Assembly (NCBI GenBank): GCA_024276955.1
Contig: JAJRWE010000039.1
Location: 1 to 39,141, forward strand
Reading direction: 5' to 3'
From: Gammaproteobacteria bacterium
GTDB lineage: Bacteria; Pseudomonadota; Gammaproteobacteria; SZUA-152
DNA: 39,141 nucleotides
In this document: positions 19,614 to 28,634 of the stretch, piece after piece
How the letters are laid out: every line of letters starts with the position of its first letter
How positions within the stretch are numbered: the first letter of the stretch is position 1
The notes under the pieces: generated by a model
Database searches by the model: none
What the model was told of the DNA's origin: nothing
What the model saw: only the letters and a program-made list of their open reading frames with translations
Program-made: the position numbers and the translations under genes

Positions 19614-22391
19614 GTGAGTAAATCCGGTGCACAGAAATCCGGCGCCCGGCTTTCAGCGAGGTATCTGCTGCGCCTGGCATTGATCGGTATCGTGGTGACC
19701 ACGCTGCTGATGAGTGTCGTGATGTGGTGGGAAGTCAACGACGCGGCGTACCGCTTCGAGCGAGAATCACTGGCAACCCACGATTTGGTGTCGCGCCGCC
19801 TGAGTGAAAGCGAGGCAGTGCTCAGTGGTCTGGCAGCCCTGCATCACGCACTTGATGAGGTCGGTCGAGACCAACTCTCCCTCTATGCCAGTGAAATGCT
19901 GGGCCGGTATCCACACATCGGCTATATCGAATATCAGGAAAGAGTGCTTCGTCAGGAAGTGGCGGAGTTTGAAAAATCGCTTCAGGCGGAAGGTTATCCG
20001 TCGTACCGCGTCTGGGAGCGGCAAGCGGGACAGCACCAGCCAGTGGCCGAACGGCCATTTTATTACCCCATCGTTTTTATCGAACCCCTGGAACCTGAAC
20101 GGGCACAGATGCTGGGCTATGATGTTTACTCCGATACGGATCTTCACCGTGCTATCGACAAGGCCATCAGCAGTGGTGATGTCAGTGCCTCAGCACCTTT
20201 TAAATTGATGAATGGCCAACAGGTCTATACCCTGTTCAAGGTGGTATATTCCGGTCTCGAATTCCCCAATAACGATGTGCAGAAATTTATCCGGGCAAGG
20301 CGTCTTGTGTCCCTGTTAGTGAAGGCTGAATATCTGTTGGCGAGTAGTGATTTTCTGACGCCCGACGCCAACATCACGCTGAGCTATCCGGTCGAAGTTT
20401 TGCGTGAAGAGATTTCACATAAAGAGATTTCGCGTGAATTGTTTCGCATTGAATCCACTCGTCAGGTTAATCGTGCCTTGCGCTGGGTTCTGCCAGAGCT
20501 GAAATTCAGCCGGATGCTGGATGGCGATGGACAACCCTTTCTTCTCGTCATCAAAAAACAGTTAGGTGCAGAAATTTTCCGCCTCGATATTCTGGCGGGT
20601 ATCAGTCTCTTTTCGCTGTTGTTGATCATGCTGCTCTACATGCGAAGGCGTTTCGTTCTCGAACGTGAGCACAGCAGGGATATTCTGTTTCAGCACCGGG
20701 AGCAGGCAGAAATCACCCTGCATTCCATTGCCGATGCGGTGATTACCACCGATGCCCAAGGCAGGGTGGAGCATATGAATGCCACGGCGGAGCAGATAGC
20801 GGGCTGGTCTCTTGCGCAGGCGCGTGGCAAGGAACTGTCCCAGGTGCTTCCGCTCAGGGATGAACATACCGAGGGTGTGGTGCTCAATCCCGTCGCCGAA
20901 TGTATCAGGGAAGGCCGCACGGCACGTCTTTCCGAGGCGGTCATTCTGCGCGGCAGGCAGGGCGGGGAATCCCTCATTATGGCCAATGCTTCGCCAATCC
21001 GTGATCGGGATGGACAGATCATTGGTGCGGTGCTGGTATTTCACGATGTCAGCAAGGAACGCCAGATGGAGCAACAGCTGGCCTATCAGGCCAGTCATGA
21101 TGCCCTTACCGGTCTGCTCGATCGTGGCGAATTCGAGCGCCGACTCAATGCCGCCCTGCACAGTGCAAAGACATCGGGGCGTCAGCATGCCCTGTGTTAT
21201 ATGGATTTGGATCAGTTCAAGGTGGTCAATGATGCCTGTGGTCATGCCGCGGGTGATGAATTACTGGTGCAACTCTCGGCACTGCTGATGGCCACGGTAC
21301 GTGATACGGACATTCTCGCACGTCTCGGTGGTGACGAATTTGCCGTGCTGCTGATGGATTGTCCACTCGAGCTGGCAGCTAACAAGGCCGAATCCCTGCG
21401 TGATGTGGTCAAGGCCTTCCGTTTCATCTGGCAGGGCAAGCGTTTTGATGTCGGTTTCGGTATCGGCGTGGTCCCGGTAACGGAAAATAGTGGTACCACG
21501 ACCGATGTCCTGCGCGCAGCGGATATCGCCTGCTATGCGGCCAAATCCAAGGGGCGGAACCAGGTCTTTGTCTATGAATCGGGCAATCCTGAACTGGAAA
21601 AGCGCCGTGGTGAAATGCGCTGGGCGACGCGCATCGGTGAGGCGCTGGAGAAAAAGCAATTCTGGCTTTACTACCAAGCCATTAAACCCATATCCGCCGA
21701 AGAGCCGGGGCTATTTCATTGTGAACTGCTGATGCGTCGTGAAGATGAAAAGGGTGAGTTGGCCTCGCCAGAGGCATTCATTCCCGCCGCCGAGCGTTTT
21801 AATCTGATGCCGGATATCGACCGCTGGGTGGTCAGCACGGCACTGCCGAAGATTACCGAGCTGGCCCGTCAAGCGGCACAAAACGGCGGGCGCGTTTTGT
21901 GTGGCATTAACCTTTCCGGGCAGTCGCTGGGTGATGAGACCTTTTATGATTATGTCAGCGGTCTGATGGACACGCACGGGGTGCCGGCCGAGGCCGTTTG
22001 TTTTGAAATCACGGAAACGTCCGCCATTTCCAATCTTGACGTGGCGCTGACGTTTATCCAGAAAATGCGTGCGCGGGGCTGCCGCTTTGCACTGGATGAT
22101 TTCGGCACCGGTGTCAGCTCGTTTTCCTATCTCAAAAAGCTGCCGCTCGACTATGTGAAGATCGATGGCAGTTTCATTCGTGAGTTATTGCATGAGCCGG
22201 TTGATGAAGTCATGGTGGAATCCATCAATCGTATCGCGCACACGCTGGGCATCAAGACCATTGCCGAGTATGTGGAAAACGATGCGTTACTGAAGAGGCT
22301 GCGTGAACTGGGGACGGATTATGCCCAGGGCTATGCCATTGCCCGGCCGGCACCGCTCGATGAGCGGCTGCGTGGTACCGCCGCAGACTGA
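19614..22391 (+). CDS. Membrane sensor with CHASE, PAS, GGDEF and EAL domains (c-di-GMP turnover)
   Basis: A 925-residue bifunctional cyclic-di-GMP protein. A first transmembrane helix (YLLRLALIGIVVTTLLMSVVM) leads into a periplasmic CHASE-type sensor of about 210 residues (YASEMLGRYPHIGYIEYQERV), a second helix (ILAGISLFSLLLIMLLYM), a PAS domain near 370-480, a GGDEF domain with intact LGGDEFAVLL (about 572), and an EAL domain from about 675. The EAL signature reads ELLMR; its glutamate and the other catalytic residues (INLSGQ, FEITE, DDFGTG about 828, VKID, AEYVEN, YAQGY) are kept, so both cyclase and phosphodiesterase activities are possible. The GTG at 19614 is chosen because AAAGGAA precedes it; the GTG 12 codons upstream has no such site. 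It appears to be a single-gene unit. Confidence 0.92.
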   Translation: MSKSGAQKSGARLSARYLLRLALIGIVVTTLLMSVVMWWEVNDAAYRFERESLATHDLVSRRLSESEAVLSGLAALHHALDEVGRDQLSLYASEMLGRYPHIGYIEYQERVLRQEVAEFEKSLQAEGYPSYRVWERQAGQHQPVAERPFYYPIVFIEPLEPERAQMLGYDVYSDTDLHRAIDKAISSGDVSASAPFKLMNGQQVYTLFKVVYSGLEFPNNDVQKFIRARRLVSLLVKAEYLLASSDFLTPDANITLSYPVEVLREEISHKEISRELFRIESTRQVNRALRWVLPELKFSRMLDGDGQPFLLVIKKQLGAEIFRLDILAGISLFSLLLIMLLYMRRRFVLEREHSRDILFQHREQAEITLHSIADAVITTDAQGRVEHMNATAEQIAGWSLAQARGKELSQVLPLRDEHTEGVVLNPVAECIREGRTARLSEAVILRGRQGGESLIMANASPIRDRDGQIIGAVLVFHDVSKERQMEQQLAYQASHDALTGLLDRGEFERRLNAALHSAKTSGRQHALCYMDLDQFKVVNDACGHAAGDELLVQLSALLMATVRDTDILARLGGDEFAVLLMDCPLELAANKAESLRDVVKAFRFIWQGKRFDVGFGIGVVPVTENSGTTTDVLRAADIACYAAKSKGRNQVFVYESGNPELEKRRGEMRWATRIGEALEKKQFWLYYQAIKPISAEEPGLFHCELLMRREDEKGELASPEAFIPAAERFNLMPDIDRWVVSTALPKITELARQAAQNGGRVLCGINLSGQSLGDETFYDYVSGLMDTHGVPAEAVCFEITETSAISNLDVALTFIQKMRARGCRFALDDFGTGVSSFSYLKKLPLDYVKIDGSFIRELLHEPVDEVMVESINRIAHTLGIKTIAEYVENDALLKRLRELGTDYAQGYAIARPAPLDERLRGTAAD

Positions 22392-22400
22392 AAACACCGC

Positions 22401-22471
22401 CTGTAGGAGAGAGGCTTCAGCCGCGACAGATTGTCGGCATGCCTGTCGCGGCTGAAGCCGCTCCTGCAGGC
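22401..22471. terminator. Large hairpin between converging genes, probable bidirectional terminator
   Basis: CTGTAGGAGAGAGGCTTCAG pairs with CTGAAGCCGCTCCTGCAG, extended by CCGCGACAG/CTGTCGCGG, giving a stem of about 30 bp with one bulge. It begins 10 bases after the GGDEF-EAL stop and ends 8 bases before the parvulin stop. Sequence links it to the dispersed TAGGAGCGG palindromes, so a mobile repeat appears to serve as a shared terminator. No long U-tract was seen. Confidence 0.6.
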
Positions 22472-22478
22472 GGCAGAA

Positions 22479-23297
22479 TCACGGCTTTTCGATCTTCGCC
22501 TCTTTGCGCAAATCCGCGATGTAATTTTCCATTAATTGATTCTGCAGGCCGACACGGATCTGCTCCTTGATGGAATCGAAGGGGGGCGGGGCGACGGCGC
22601 GTTCGTCGTCCAACAGGATGATGTGCCAGCCGAAGTCAGTCTTTACCGGGGTCTTGGTGTAGCTTCCCTTTTCCATTTTTTCCACGGTCTCGCCAAACGG
22701 TACCATCATCTGCTCGGCACGGAACCAGCCCAGATCACCGCCGGTAGTGGCGCTGGGGCCGGTGGAGTGTTCACTGGCCAGTTGCGTGAAATCGCCGCCC
22801 TGGTTCAATTCCTCGATGATGGCCTTGGCTTCGTGTTCCGAGGCAACAAGGATGTGGCGCGCCTTGTATTCCGTACCGCTCAGTTCATCCTGACGACTTT
22901 CGTATTCCTTTTTCATTTCGGCTTCATCGACGGCAAAGCGATCCGACGAACGGTTCAGCATGGCGCCGGCAACGATGTTGATGCGTACTTGCTCGATCTC
23001 GGCCTGAACGGCAGGGGTCTTGTCGACGCCGATGCTGACGGCATTCTGATAGATCAGTTCACGATTGATGAGTTCCTCGATCAGTGCGTCCCGCTGCGGG
23101 CCGGTGACTGCCTCGGGCGGCAGGCCACGTAGCTGGGCGTAGCGCTGCAGGGTCCATTCGCTGATGTCCTTGTCGTTGACGGTGGCGACAATGCGCGCCT
23201 TAGCCGGGTCGCCGATGGGCGCGGCAAGGCTGGCAGCGGGCAGGGCCAGCAGACCGGTCAGCAGGGCGATAGAGAGAGTTTTGGTCGACAGGTACAT
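22479..23297 (-). CDS. Periplasmic peptidyl-prolyl isomerase, parvulin/PpiC type
   Basis: A 272-residue exported foldase. Signal peptide (LSIALLTGLLALPAASLAAP), then an N-terminal SurA/PrsA-like chaperone helix region (residues 25-125), a parvulin domain (KARHILVASEHEAKAIIEEL through GGDLGWFRAEQMMVPF and TDFGWHIILLDD, about 143-235), and a helical tail. It probably assists folding of exported or outer-membrane proteins. It lies downstream of yciB-yciI-bolA on the same strand with a 48-base gap and may be the last gene of that operon. It has a single parvulin domain, unlike SurA, which has two. Confidence 0.9.
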   Translation of the reverse strand: MYLSTKTLSIALLTGLLALPAASLAAPIGDPAKARIVATVNDKDISEWTLQRYAQLRGLPPEAVTGPQRDALIEELINRELIYQNAVSIGVDKTPAVQAEIEQVRINIVAGAMLNRSSDRFAVDEAEMKKEYESRQDELSGTEYKARHILVASEHEAKAIIEELNQGGDFTQLASEHSTGPSATTGGDLGWFRAEQMMVPFGETVEKMEKGSYTKTPVKTDFGWHIILLDDERAVAPPPFDSIKEQIRVGLQNQLMENYIADLRKEAKIEKP

Positions 23298-23345
23298 AAG
23301 CGTGGATTCCGTGTGTGGCTATAGTGGGATTGTGTTATTGCCGGT

Positions 23346-23606
23346 TCAGGGCGTGGAGGCCTTGATGCTGAGGGCGTGAATTTCCTTTTGCATCATGTCG
23401 CCGAGGGCGTCAAAGACCTGGCGATGACGCGCCAGCGGCGCCTTGCCTTCGAAGGCCGTGGAAACAATGTGCACGGTATAGTGACCGCCGCCGCGGCGCG
23501 CGCCGGCATGTCCGGCATGCAGATGGCTATCGTCCTCTATTTCCAGTGATACGGGTGACAGCGCCGCGGTCAGTCTTGCGCGGATCTGTTCGATGCGTTC
23601 GTTCAT
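23346..23606 (-). CDS. bolA: BolA family protein
   Basis: An 86-residue BolA/IbaG-type protein. The family block [20 protein letters not shown] is followed by [17 protein letters not shown] and a C-terminal helix ending HALSIKAS. BolA proteins pair with monothiol glutaredoxins around a [2Fe-2S] cluster and influence iron handling and cell morphology. Its ATG overlaps the stop of the YciI-like gene by 4 bases, so they are translated together. The sequence cannot separate the BolA from the IbaG subtype with certainty. Confidence 0.92.
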   Translation of the reverse strand: MNERIEQIRARLTAALSPVSLEIEDDSHLHAGHAGARRGGGHYTVHIVSTAFEGKAPLARHRQVFDALGDMMQKEIHALSIKASTP

Positions 23607-23905
23607 TTCGGGAAAACCTGTATGAAGGGTTTGACGGTGAGCTGTGCATAGATGCCGGCCTCGGCATAGGGATCGGCATCGGCCCAGGCTTGTGCGCTCT
23701 GCAGCGAATCGAATTCGGCGACGATCAGGCTGCCGCTGAAACCCGCCGGGCCGGGGTCTTCGCTGTCGATGGCCGGGTGCGGGCCGGCCAGCACCAGCCG
23801 ACCTTGATCCTGCAGGGCGGTCAGGCGTTCGAGATGTGCCGGGCGCGCTTGTTGGCGTTTTTCCTGACAGTCGTCTACAAATTGGCTGATAATGGCGTAT
23901 AGCAT
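23603..23905 (-). CDS. yciI: YciI family protein
   Basis: A 100-residue protein with the YciI fold (dimeric alpha-beta barrel). Recognisable parts are [33 protein letters not shown] with the conserved His, and [23 protein letters not shown]. YciI proteins are small soluble proteins with a putative His/Asp active site and mostly unknown substrates. The ATG at 23905 is chosen from alignment with family length; the long ORF start lies inside yciB. It sits 8 bases after yciB and overlaps bolA by 4 bases. Confidence 0.9.
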   Translation of the reverse strand: MLYAIISQFVDDCQEKRQQARPAHLERLTALQDQGRLVLAGPHPAIDSEDPGPAGFSGSLIVAEFDSLQSAQAWADADPYAEAGIYAQLTVKPFIQVFPK

Positions 23906-23913
23906 CGAGTCGG

Positions 23914-24468
23914 TTAGTCTCTCTCGGTTTCGGCCGCCGGCTGATTCTTCATGTAACGGACAAGGTACAGCCCCTGGCCCAGCACAAAGGCCAGCGTGAG
24001 GCCGGTCATGCCGAACAGTTTGAAGTTCACCCAGGTGTCGGTGTCGAAATTGTACATGACGTACATGTTGACGAAACCGAGAAAAATAAAGAATGCCGCC
24101 CAGGCCAGATTGATGCGCGGCCAGAGGGTAGCGGGCAGCTCGACGGTGGCGCCCATCATGCGTTCGACGATGGTCTTTTTGCCGATGAACTGGCTGCCGA
24201 GAAACACCAGCCCGAACAACCAGTTGATCACCGTGGGTTTCCACTTGATGAAGGCTTCATCCTGCAGGAACAGGGTCAGGCCACCGAATACCACCAGCAG
24301 GACGAGGGTGATCAGGTGCATGTTTTCAAAGCGCCGGTGCTGCAACCAGAACCAACCCACCTGCACGAAACTGGCGGCGATGGCGACCACGGTGGCGGCA
24401 TAAATGCCGTACAGTTTGTAGGCAATAAAGAACAGCAGGATGGGGAAGAAATCGTAGAGAAATTTCAT
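23914..24468 (-). CDS. yciB: Inner membrane-spanning protein YciB (septation protein A / IspZ family)
   Basis: A 184-residue membrane protein with five or six transmembrane segments. The N-terminus [20 protein letters not shown], the block [21 protein letters not shown] and the motif [22 protein letters not shown] are typical of YciB. The family is tied to cell-envelope integrity and septation; the exact activity is unsettled. It is the first gene of the yciB-yciI-bolA run and is divergent from the PHP phosphatase, with a 93-base shared promoter region. Confidence 0.94.
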   Translation of the reverse strand: MKFLYDFFPILLFFIAYKLYGIYAATVVAIAASFVQVGWFWLQHRRFENMHLITLVLLVVFGGLTLFLQDEAFIKWKPTVINWLFGLVFLGSQFIGKKTIVERMMGATVELPATLWPRINLAWAAFFIFLGFVNMYVMYNFDTDTWVNFKLFGMTGLTLAFVLGQGLYLVRYMKNQPAAETERD

Positions 24469-24561
24469 GGTTGTCTTGGGTACCGCTTCTAATCAGTTAA
24501 CAGTCGGCTAATTTACCACATTGTCGGCATTTGGCGCAGGCAGGTCTGATAAACTGTCCTG

Positions 24562-25416
24562 ATGTCTCTTCTCTATGATTTACACAGTCACTCCACCGCA
24601 TCCGACGGCACGCTAACCCCCATGGCGTTGGTCCGGCGCGCGCGCGAACAGGGCGTGGATGTGCTGGCGCTCACGGACCACGACGTCACCGATGGCCTCG
24701 ACGAGGCGCGCACGGCGGCCAATGAAGCCGGCCTGCGGCTGATCAACGGCGTGGAAATCTCCGTGACCTGGCATGGTGTCACCGTTCATATCGTCGGTCT
24801 GAACTTCGACCCGGTAAATGCCGACCTGCAGGCCGGGCTGGCCAAGCTGCGTGAATTCCGTGCCTGGCGCGCTGAGGAGATCGCCCACCGGCTGGAAAAG
24901 AAAGGCATTCCCGGCGCCCTGGAAGGGGCGCAGGCCTTTAGTAATGGGCAGATTCTCAGCCGTACCCACTTCGCCCGTTTTCTGGTGACGCAGGGTTACG
25001 CCAAGGATATGCGCAAGGTGTTCGGCAAGTTTCTCACCCACAATCGTCCCGGCTATGTGCCCGGCGAGTGGGCGGCGCTGGCGGATGCGGTGGGCTGGAT
25101 TCGCGACGCCGGTGGCCAGGCGGTGATCGCCCATCCGGCACGCTACCGCCTCAGCGCCACCCGCCTGCGTGCCCTCATCGAGGCCTTCATGGACTGTGGC
25201 GGCGAGGTGCTGGAAGTGGTCTCCGGCAGTCACTCGGCGGGCGACGTGCAGGGCATGGCCCAGTATGCACGGCGCTATGAACTGCTTGCCTCGCAGGGCT
25301 CGGACTATCACGGCCCGGAACAGTCCTGGCTGGAACTGGGCCGAATGCCGCCCATGCCGGCGGTCTGCACCCCGGTGTGGACGATGTGGGACAGAGAACA
25401 GAGGGCAAGCGCATGA
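24562..25416 (+). CDS. PHP domain phosphoesterase (3',5'-nucleoside bisphosphate phosphatase / RNase AM type)
   Basis: A 284-residue PHP-family enzyme. Metal-binding motifs are complete: LHSHSTASDG near the N-terminus, LTDHDVTDGL, NGVEIS, IAHPARY and GSDYHGPE. In characterised relatives (E. coli YciV, now RNase AM) the enzyme hydrolyses 3',5'-bisphosphates and trims 5' ends of RNA with manganese. It overlaps yciO by 4 bases (ATGA), the usual partner in gammaproteobacteria, and is divergent from yciB. Confidence 0.92.
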   Translation: MSLLYDLHSHSTASDGTLTPMALVRRAREQGVDVLALTDHDVTDGLDEARTAANEAGLRLINGVEISVTWHGVTVHIVGLNFDPVNADLQAGLAKLREFRAWRAEEIAHRLEKKGIPGALEGAQAFSNGQILSRTHFARFLVTQGYAKDMRKVFGKFLTHNRPGYVPGEWAALADAVGWIRDAGGQAVIAHPARYRLSATRLRALIEAFMDCGGEVLEVVSGSHSAGDVQGMAQYARRYELLASQGSDYHGPEQSWLELGRMPPMPAVCTPVWTMWDREQRASA

Positions 25417-26039
25417 GCCAGTTTTTCCAGATTCATCCCGACAATCCGCAGCCGCGCCTGATCGACAAGGCGGTGGATATCATTCGCCAGGGCAGCGTTA
25501 TCGTCTATCCCACCGATTCCGGTTATGCCCTCGGCTGCCACCTCGGCGACAAAAATGCCCAGGAGCGCATCCGCCGCATCCGCCAGGTGGACGACAAGCA
25601 CAATTTCACCCTGGTGTGCCGCGATCTTTCCGAGCTGGCAACTTATGCCAAGGTGGACAACAGCGCCTATCGGTTGATCAAGAGCCTCACCCCCGGCCCC
25701 TATACCTTTATTCTGGTGGCCACCCGCGAGGTACCGCGCCGCCTGCAAAACCCCAAGCGTAAGACCATCGGCCTGCGTGTGCCGGACAACCGCATCGCCC
25801 AGGCTCTGTTGGAAACACTGGGTGAGCCGTTGATGAGTTCCACCCTGATGCTGCCCGGCGATGACATGCCGCTCACCGATCCCTATGATATCCGTGACAC
25901 CCTGGAGCACAGCCTCGACCTGATCATCGACGGCGGCTATTGCGGTTTTGAACCCACCACGGTGGTGGACCTCACCGGAGACGCGCCGGTGGTGCTGCGT
26001 GAAGGCTTGGGGGATGTGAGCGTGTTCAGCGATATTTAA
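25413..26039 (+). CDS. yciO: YciO, Sua5/YrdC family protein
   Basis: A 208-residue member of the YrdC/Sua5 fold, which in TsaC makes threonylcarbamoyl-AMP for tRNA t6A. The nucleotide and bicarbonate pocket is recognisable: SVIVYPTDSGYALGC, HNFTLVCRDLSEL, LTPGPYTFILVATREVPRR and KTIGLRVPDNRIAQALLE. The extended length, the match to the YciO branch, and its place behind the PHP phosphatase point to YciO rather than TsaC; YciO's own role is less certain. The start overlaps the previous stop (ATGA). Confidence 0.92.
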   Translation: MSQFFQIHPDNPQPRLIDKAVDIIRQGSVIVYPTDSGYALGCHLGDKNAQERIRRIRQVDDKHNFTLVCRDLSELATYAKVDNSAYRLIKSLTPGPYTFILVATREVPRRLQNPKRKTIGLRVPDNRIAQALLETLGEPLMSSTLMLPGDDMPLTDPYDIRDTLEHSLDLIIDGGYCGFEPTTVVDLTGDAPVVLREGLGDVSVFSDI

Positions 26040-26095
26040 CCGGCCAACTATTTTGGCTTTGATCAGATAGTGCTTAACCTAAATCCTGCAAGTTG

Positions 26096-26222
26096 GTAGG
26101 TTGGGCAGAGCGCAGCGTGCCCAACACCTCCATGCATTCCGTTGGGCACGTCGCTTCGCTCCTTTGCCTACATGGATGTAGGTACTTAGCGTGAGCAGGA
26201 GCGGTAGCTGTGCCCAACCTAC
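26096..26222. repeat. Dispersed palindrome, GTAGGTTGGGCA family (copy 2, extended)
   Basis: Begins GTAGGTTGGGCAGAGCGCAG and closes with GCTGTGCCCAACCTAC, so the outer ends are inverted repeats of about 14 bases. The first 73 bases match copy 1 at 15188-15260 with about four differences; the remainder (CTACATGGATGTAGGTACTT...) is specific to this copy. It occupies most of the 289-base gap between yciO and the efflux operon; the operon's promoter probably lies within about 100 bases after it. Confidence 0.85.
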
Positions 26223-26328
26223 CTGCATATACGGGATAATAAAAATAAAAGCGTCCTTAAGCCTTGTTTCAGATTCGGCATCTATCCTTCTTGCCGTGAA
26301 AACCGCCTATAACCATCAGACGAGAGCC

Positions 26329-27540
26329 ATGCGCAAATTCCCCGTGAAATCCCTCCTGCTGGCGGCCCTGCTGGGCACGGCCCTGCCAGTGTTTGCCGTG
26401 CCCAACCTGGGTGAAGCCATTCAGGCCGCCGTGCAACGGCATCCCCAGTTGCAGCAGGCCGCCGCCGAGCGTGCCTTGAGCAAGGGCTACCGGCAACAGG
26501 CCGACAGCTGGCTGGGTGGCGATCCCTCCGCCAGCCTGAGCTACTACTCTGATCAGATCGGCAGTGATAATGGCTATCGGGAAATGGAGGCCGGGGTGTC
26601 CCTGCCACTGTGGATGCCCGGCCAGCGCGATGCGAAACAGAATCTGGCGCGCGCCATCGGTGAACAGGCCGATGCCAGCACAGCCCTGCTGCGCTGGCAG
26701 GTCACCGGTGAAGTGCTGGAGTTGATCTGGTCCCTGCGCCTGGTGGAGAGCGACGAGGAGCTGGCCGATGCCCAGTGGGCCTCGGCGCGCCAACTGGAAA
26801 AGGCGGTCGAGCGCCGCGTCGAAGCGGGTGAGCTGGCACGCGCCGATCTGCTGATGGTGCAGCAGGACACCCTGAGCCGCGAGGTGGAACACGAGAACGC
26901 GCGCATGGCGCTGGATTCGGCCCAGGCCACCTGGCAAGCCTATACCGGCCTGAACGGGGTACCGGCGCTGCCGGCCGATCAGCCCCTGCTGGAGCAGAGC
27001 CTGGATACCTCTCATCCCTTGCTGCAGCGCGAACAACTGCGTGTCGCGCAGATGACGGCGCGCCGTGATGACCGCCGCCGGCAGCGCCAGTCGGCGCCCG
27101 AGGTGACTCTTTATGCCAGGCGCGACCGCGGCAATGCACTGGACTCCTTCGGCAATTCCCTCGGGGCGGAGATCAGCCTGCCCTTCGGCACCCGATACAG
27201 CACGGCGCCGCAGGTGGCGGAGAGCGAAGCGGCACTGGCCGGGGCCCGTATGGGGCTGGCGTCGGCAAAGCGGAGTCTCGAGCTGAAGCAGGTGCAGATC
27301 AATCAGGATCTACAGCGCAGCAAGAAGGCCCTGGCCCTGGCTAAGCGGCAGAGCCAGTTGGCCGATACCCGTATGAGCATGAACCAGCGTGCCTTCGACC
27401 TCGGTGAGAGTGATCTGTTTCTGTTATTGCAGGCGCGTAGTCAGGCCGCTTCTGCGGCGCGTAACCTGACCCGTACCCGTATCGAATATCAGCGTGCCGT
27501 GAGCCGCCACAATCACTTTTTGGGAGACATTCCTGAATGA
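26329..27540 (+). CDS. TolC family outer membrane factor of heavy-metal efflux (CusC/CzcC-like)
   Basis: A 403-residue outer-membrane channel with a signal peptide (SLLLAALLGTALPVFA) and no lipobox cysteine. Two OEP repeats with long coiled-coil helices are visible, for example LEKAVERRVEAGELARADLLMVQQD and its second copy near TRMSMNQRAFDLGESDLFLLLQAR. It forms the exit duct of a tripartite pump. The ATG at 26329 starts directly at the signal peptide; the longer ORF reads through repeat DNA. It overlaps the adaptor gene by 4 bases, making it first of a four-gene operon. Confidence 0.9.
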   Translation: MRKFPVKSLLLAALLGTALPVFAVPNLGEAIQAAVQRHPQLQQAAAERALSKGYRQQADSWLGGDPSASLSYYSDQIGSDNGYREMEAGVSLPLWMPGQRDAKQNLARAIGEQADASTALLRWQVTGEVLELIWSLRLVESDEELADAQWASARQLEKAVERRVEAGELARADLLMVQQDTLSREVEHENARMALDSAQATWQAYTGLNGVPALPADQPLLEQSLDTSHPLLQREQLRVAQMTARRDDRRRQRQSAPEVTLYARRDRGNALDSFGNSLGAEISLPFGTRYSTAPQVAESEAALAGARMGLASAKRSLELKQVQINQDLQRSKKALALAKRQSQLADTRMSMNQRAFDLGESDLFLLLQARSQAASAARNLTRTRIEYQRAVSRHNHFLGDIPE

Positions 27541-28634
27541 AGAGCCACTTGCGCAGCACCTTTCTGACCCTTGCCATGTTGTTGGCCAGCGGCTCCTTGC
27601 TGGCCGCAGATCTGATTTCCATGACCCAGAAACAACGCCAGGCCATGGGCGTGCGCACCGCGCCAGTGGCGGTGGCGACCGAGTCGTGGAGCGTGGCCTA
27701 TCCGGCCCAGGTGCAAGTGCCCACCGCCCAGCTGCGCGTGGTCAGCACCCCCCTCAGCGGCCTGCTGGAGAGCCTGCTGGTGGCCGAGGGCGATGCGGTG
27801 AAGCAGGGCCAGAAGCTCGCCTCTATCCTCAGCCCGGAATTGCTCAGCCTGCAGCGCAGTTATCTGCAGGCCCTGAGCCAGCTGGATCTGGCCCGTTCTG
27901 ACTGGGAACGTGATCGTCAGTTGCTGGAGGAGGGCATCATCGCCGAACGCCGCTATCAGACCACTCATGCCCACTACGTGCAGGTACGCACCGAGGTGGA
28001 GCAGGGCCGGCAGACCTTGAAATTGGCGGGGATGGATCGCGGCGCCCTGAAGCGCCTCGCCGAGGAACGCCAGCTCTCCGGCACCCTGACGGTGCGCTCA
28101 CCCATCAATGGTGTGGTGCTGGAGCGGATGGCGACACCGGGACAGCGCCTCAATGCCCTTGACCCTCTGTATCGTATTGGCCGATTGAAGCCGCTCTGGC
28201 TGGAAATCCATGTGCCACTGGAACGCCTGCCGCAGATTGCCACAGGCAGCACGGTGCGCGTGGTGAAGCCCACAGTAGAGGGTAAGGTGATCACCATCGG
28301 CCGCATGGTTCACGGTGCCGATCAGGGTGTGCTGGTGCGTGCCGAGGTCAACGGCGGTGCCGAACGTCTGCACCCGGGGCAGTTCATCGAGGTGGAACTG
28401 GCGAGTGGTCGTGCCGAGAACAATTACCGCATTCCCCTCGGTGCCTTGGTGCGCCAGGGCGGCAAGACCTGGGTATTCATTGCCCATGAAAAGGGCTTCC
28501 TCGTCGTGCCGGTGGTCATTCGCGCAGAGGAGAGCGACGCGGTGGTGGTCAGCGCCAATCTGCAGCCGGATGATCAGGTGGTCATGGCCGGTACCGCTGC
28601 ACTCAAAGCGGCTTGGCTGGAAGGAGCGGAATAA
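27537..28634 (+). CDS. RND efflux periplasmic adaptor (CusB/CzcB family)
   Basis: A 365-residue membrane-fusion protein with an N-terminal signal peptide (LAMLLASGSLLAAD). The lipoyl/barrel-sandwich halves (STPLSGLLESLLVAEGDAVKQG and TVRSPINGVVLERMATPGQRL) flank a helical hairpin, followed by a beta-barrel domain (PLWLEIHVPLERLPQI) and a membrane-proximal end. It bridges the inner-membrane pump and the outer-membrane channel. No histidine- or methionine-rich metal-binding extension is obvious, so the metal cannot be read from it. It overlaps its upstream neighbour by 4 bases and the pump gene by one base (TAATG). Confidence 0.9.
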   Translation: MKSHLRSTFLTLAMLLASGSLLAADLISMTQKQRQAMGVRTAPVAVATESWSVAYPAQVQVPTAQLRVVSTPLSGLLESLLVAEGDAVKQGQKLASILSPELLSLQRSYLQALSQLDLARSDWERDRQLLEEGIIAERRYQTTHAHYVQVRTEVEQGRQTLKLAGMDRGALKRLAEERQLSGTLTVRSPINGVVLERMATPGQRLNALDPLYRIGRLKPLWLEIHVPLERLPQIATGSTVRVVKPTVEGKVITIGRMVHGADQGVLVRAEVNGGAERLHPGQFIEVELASGRAENNYRIPLGALVRQGGKTWVFIAHEKGFLVVPVVIRAEESDAVVVSANLQPDDQVVMAGTAALKAAWLEGAE

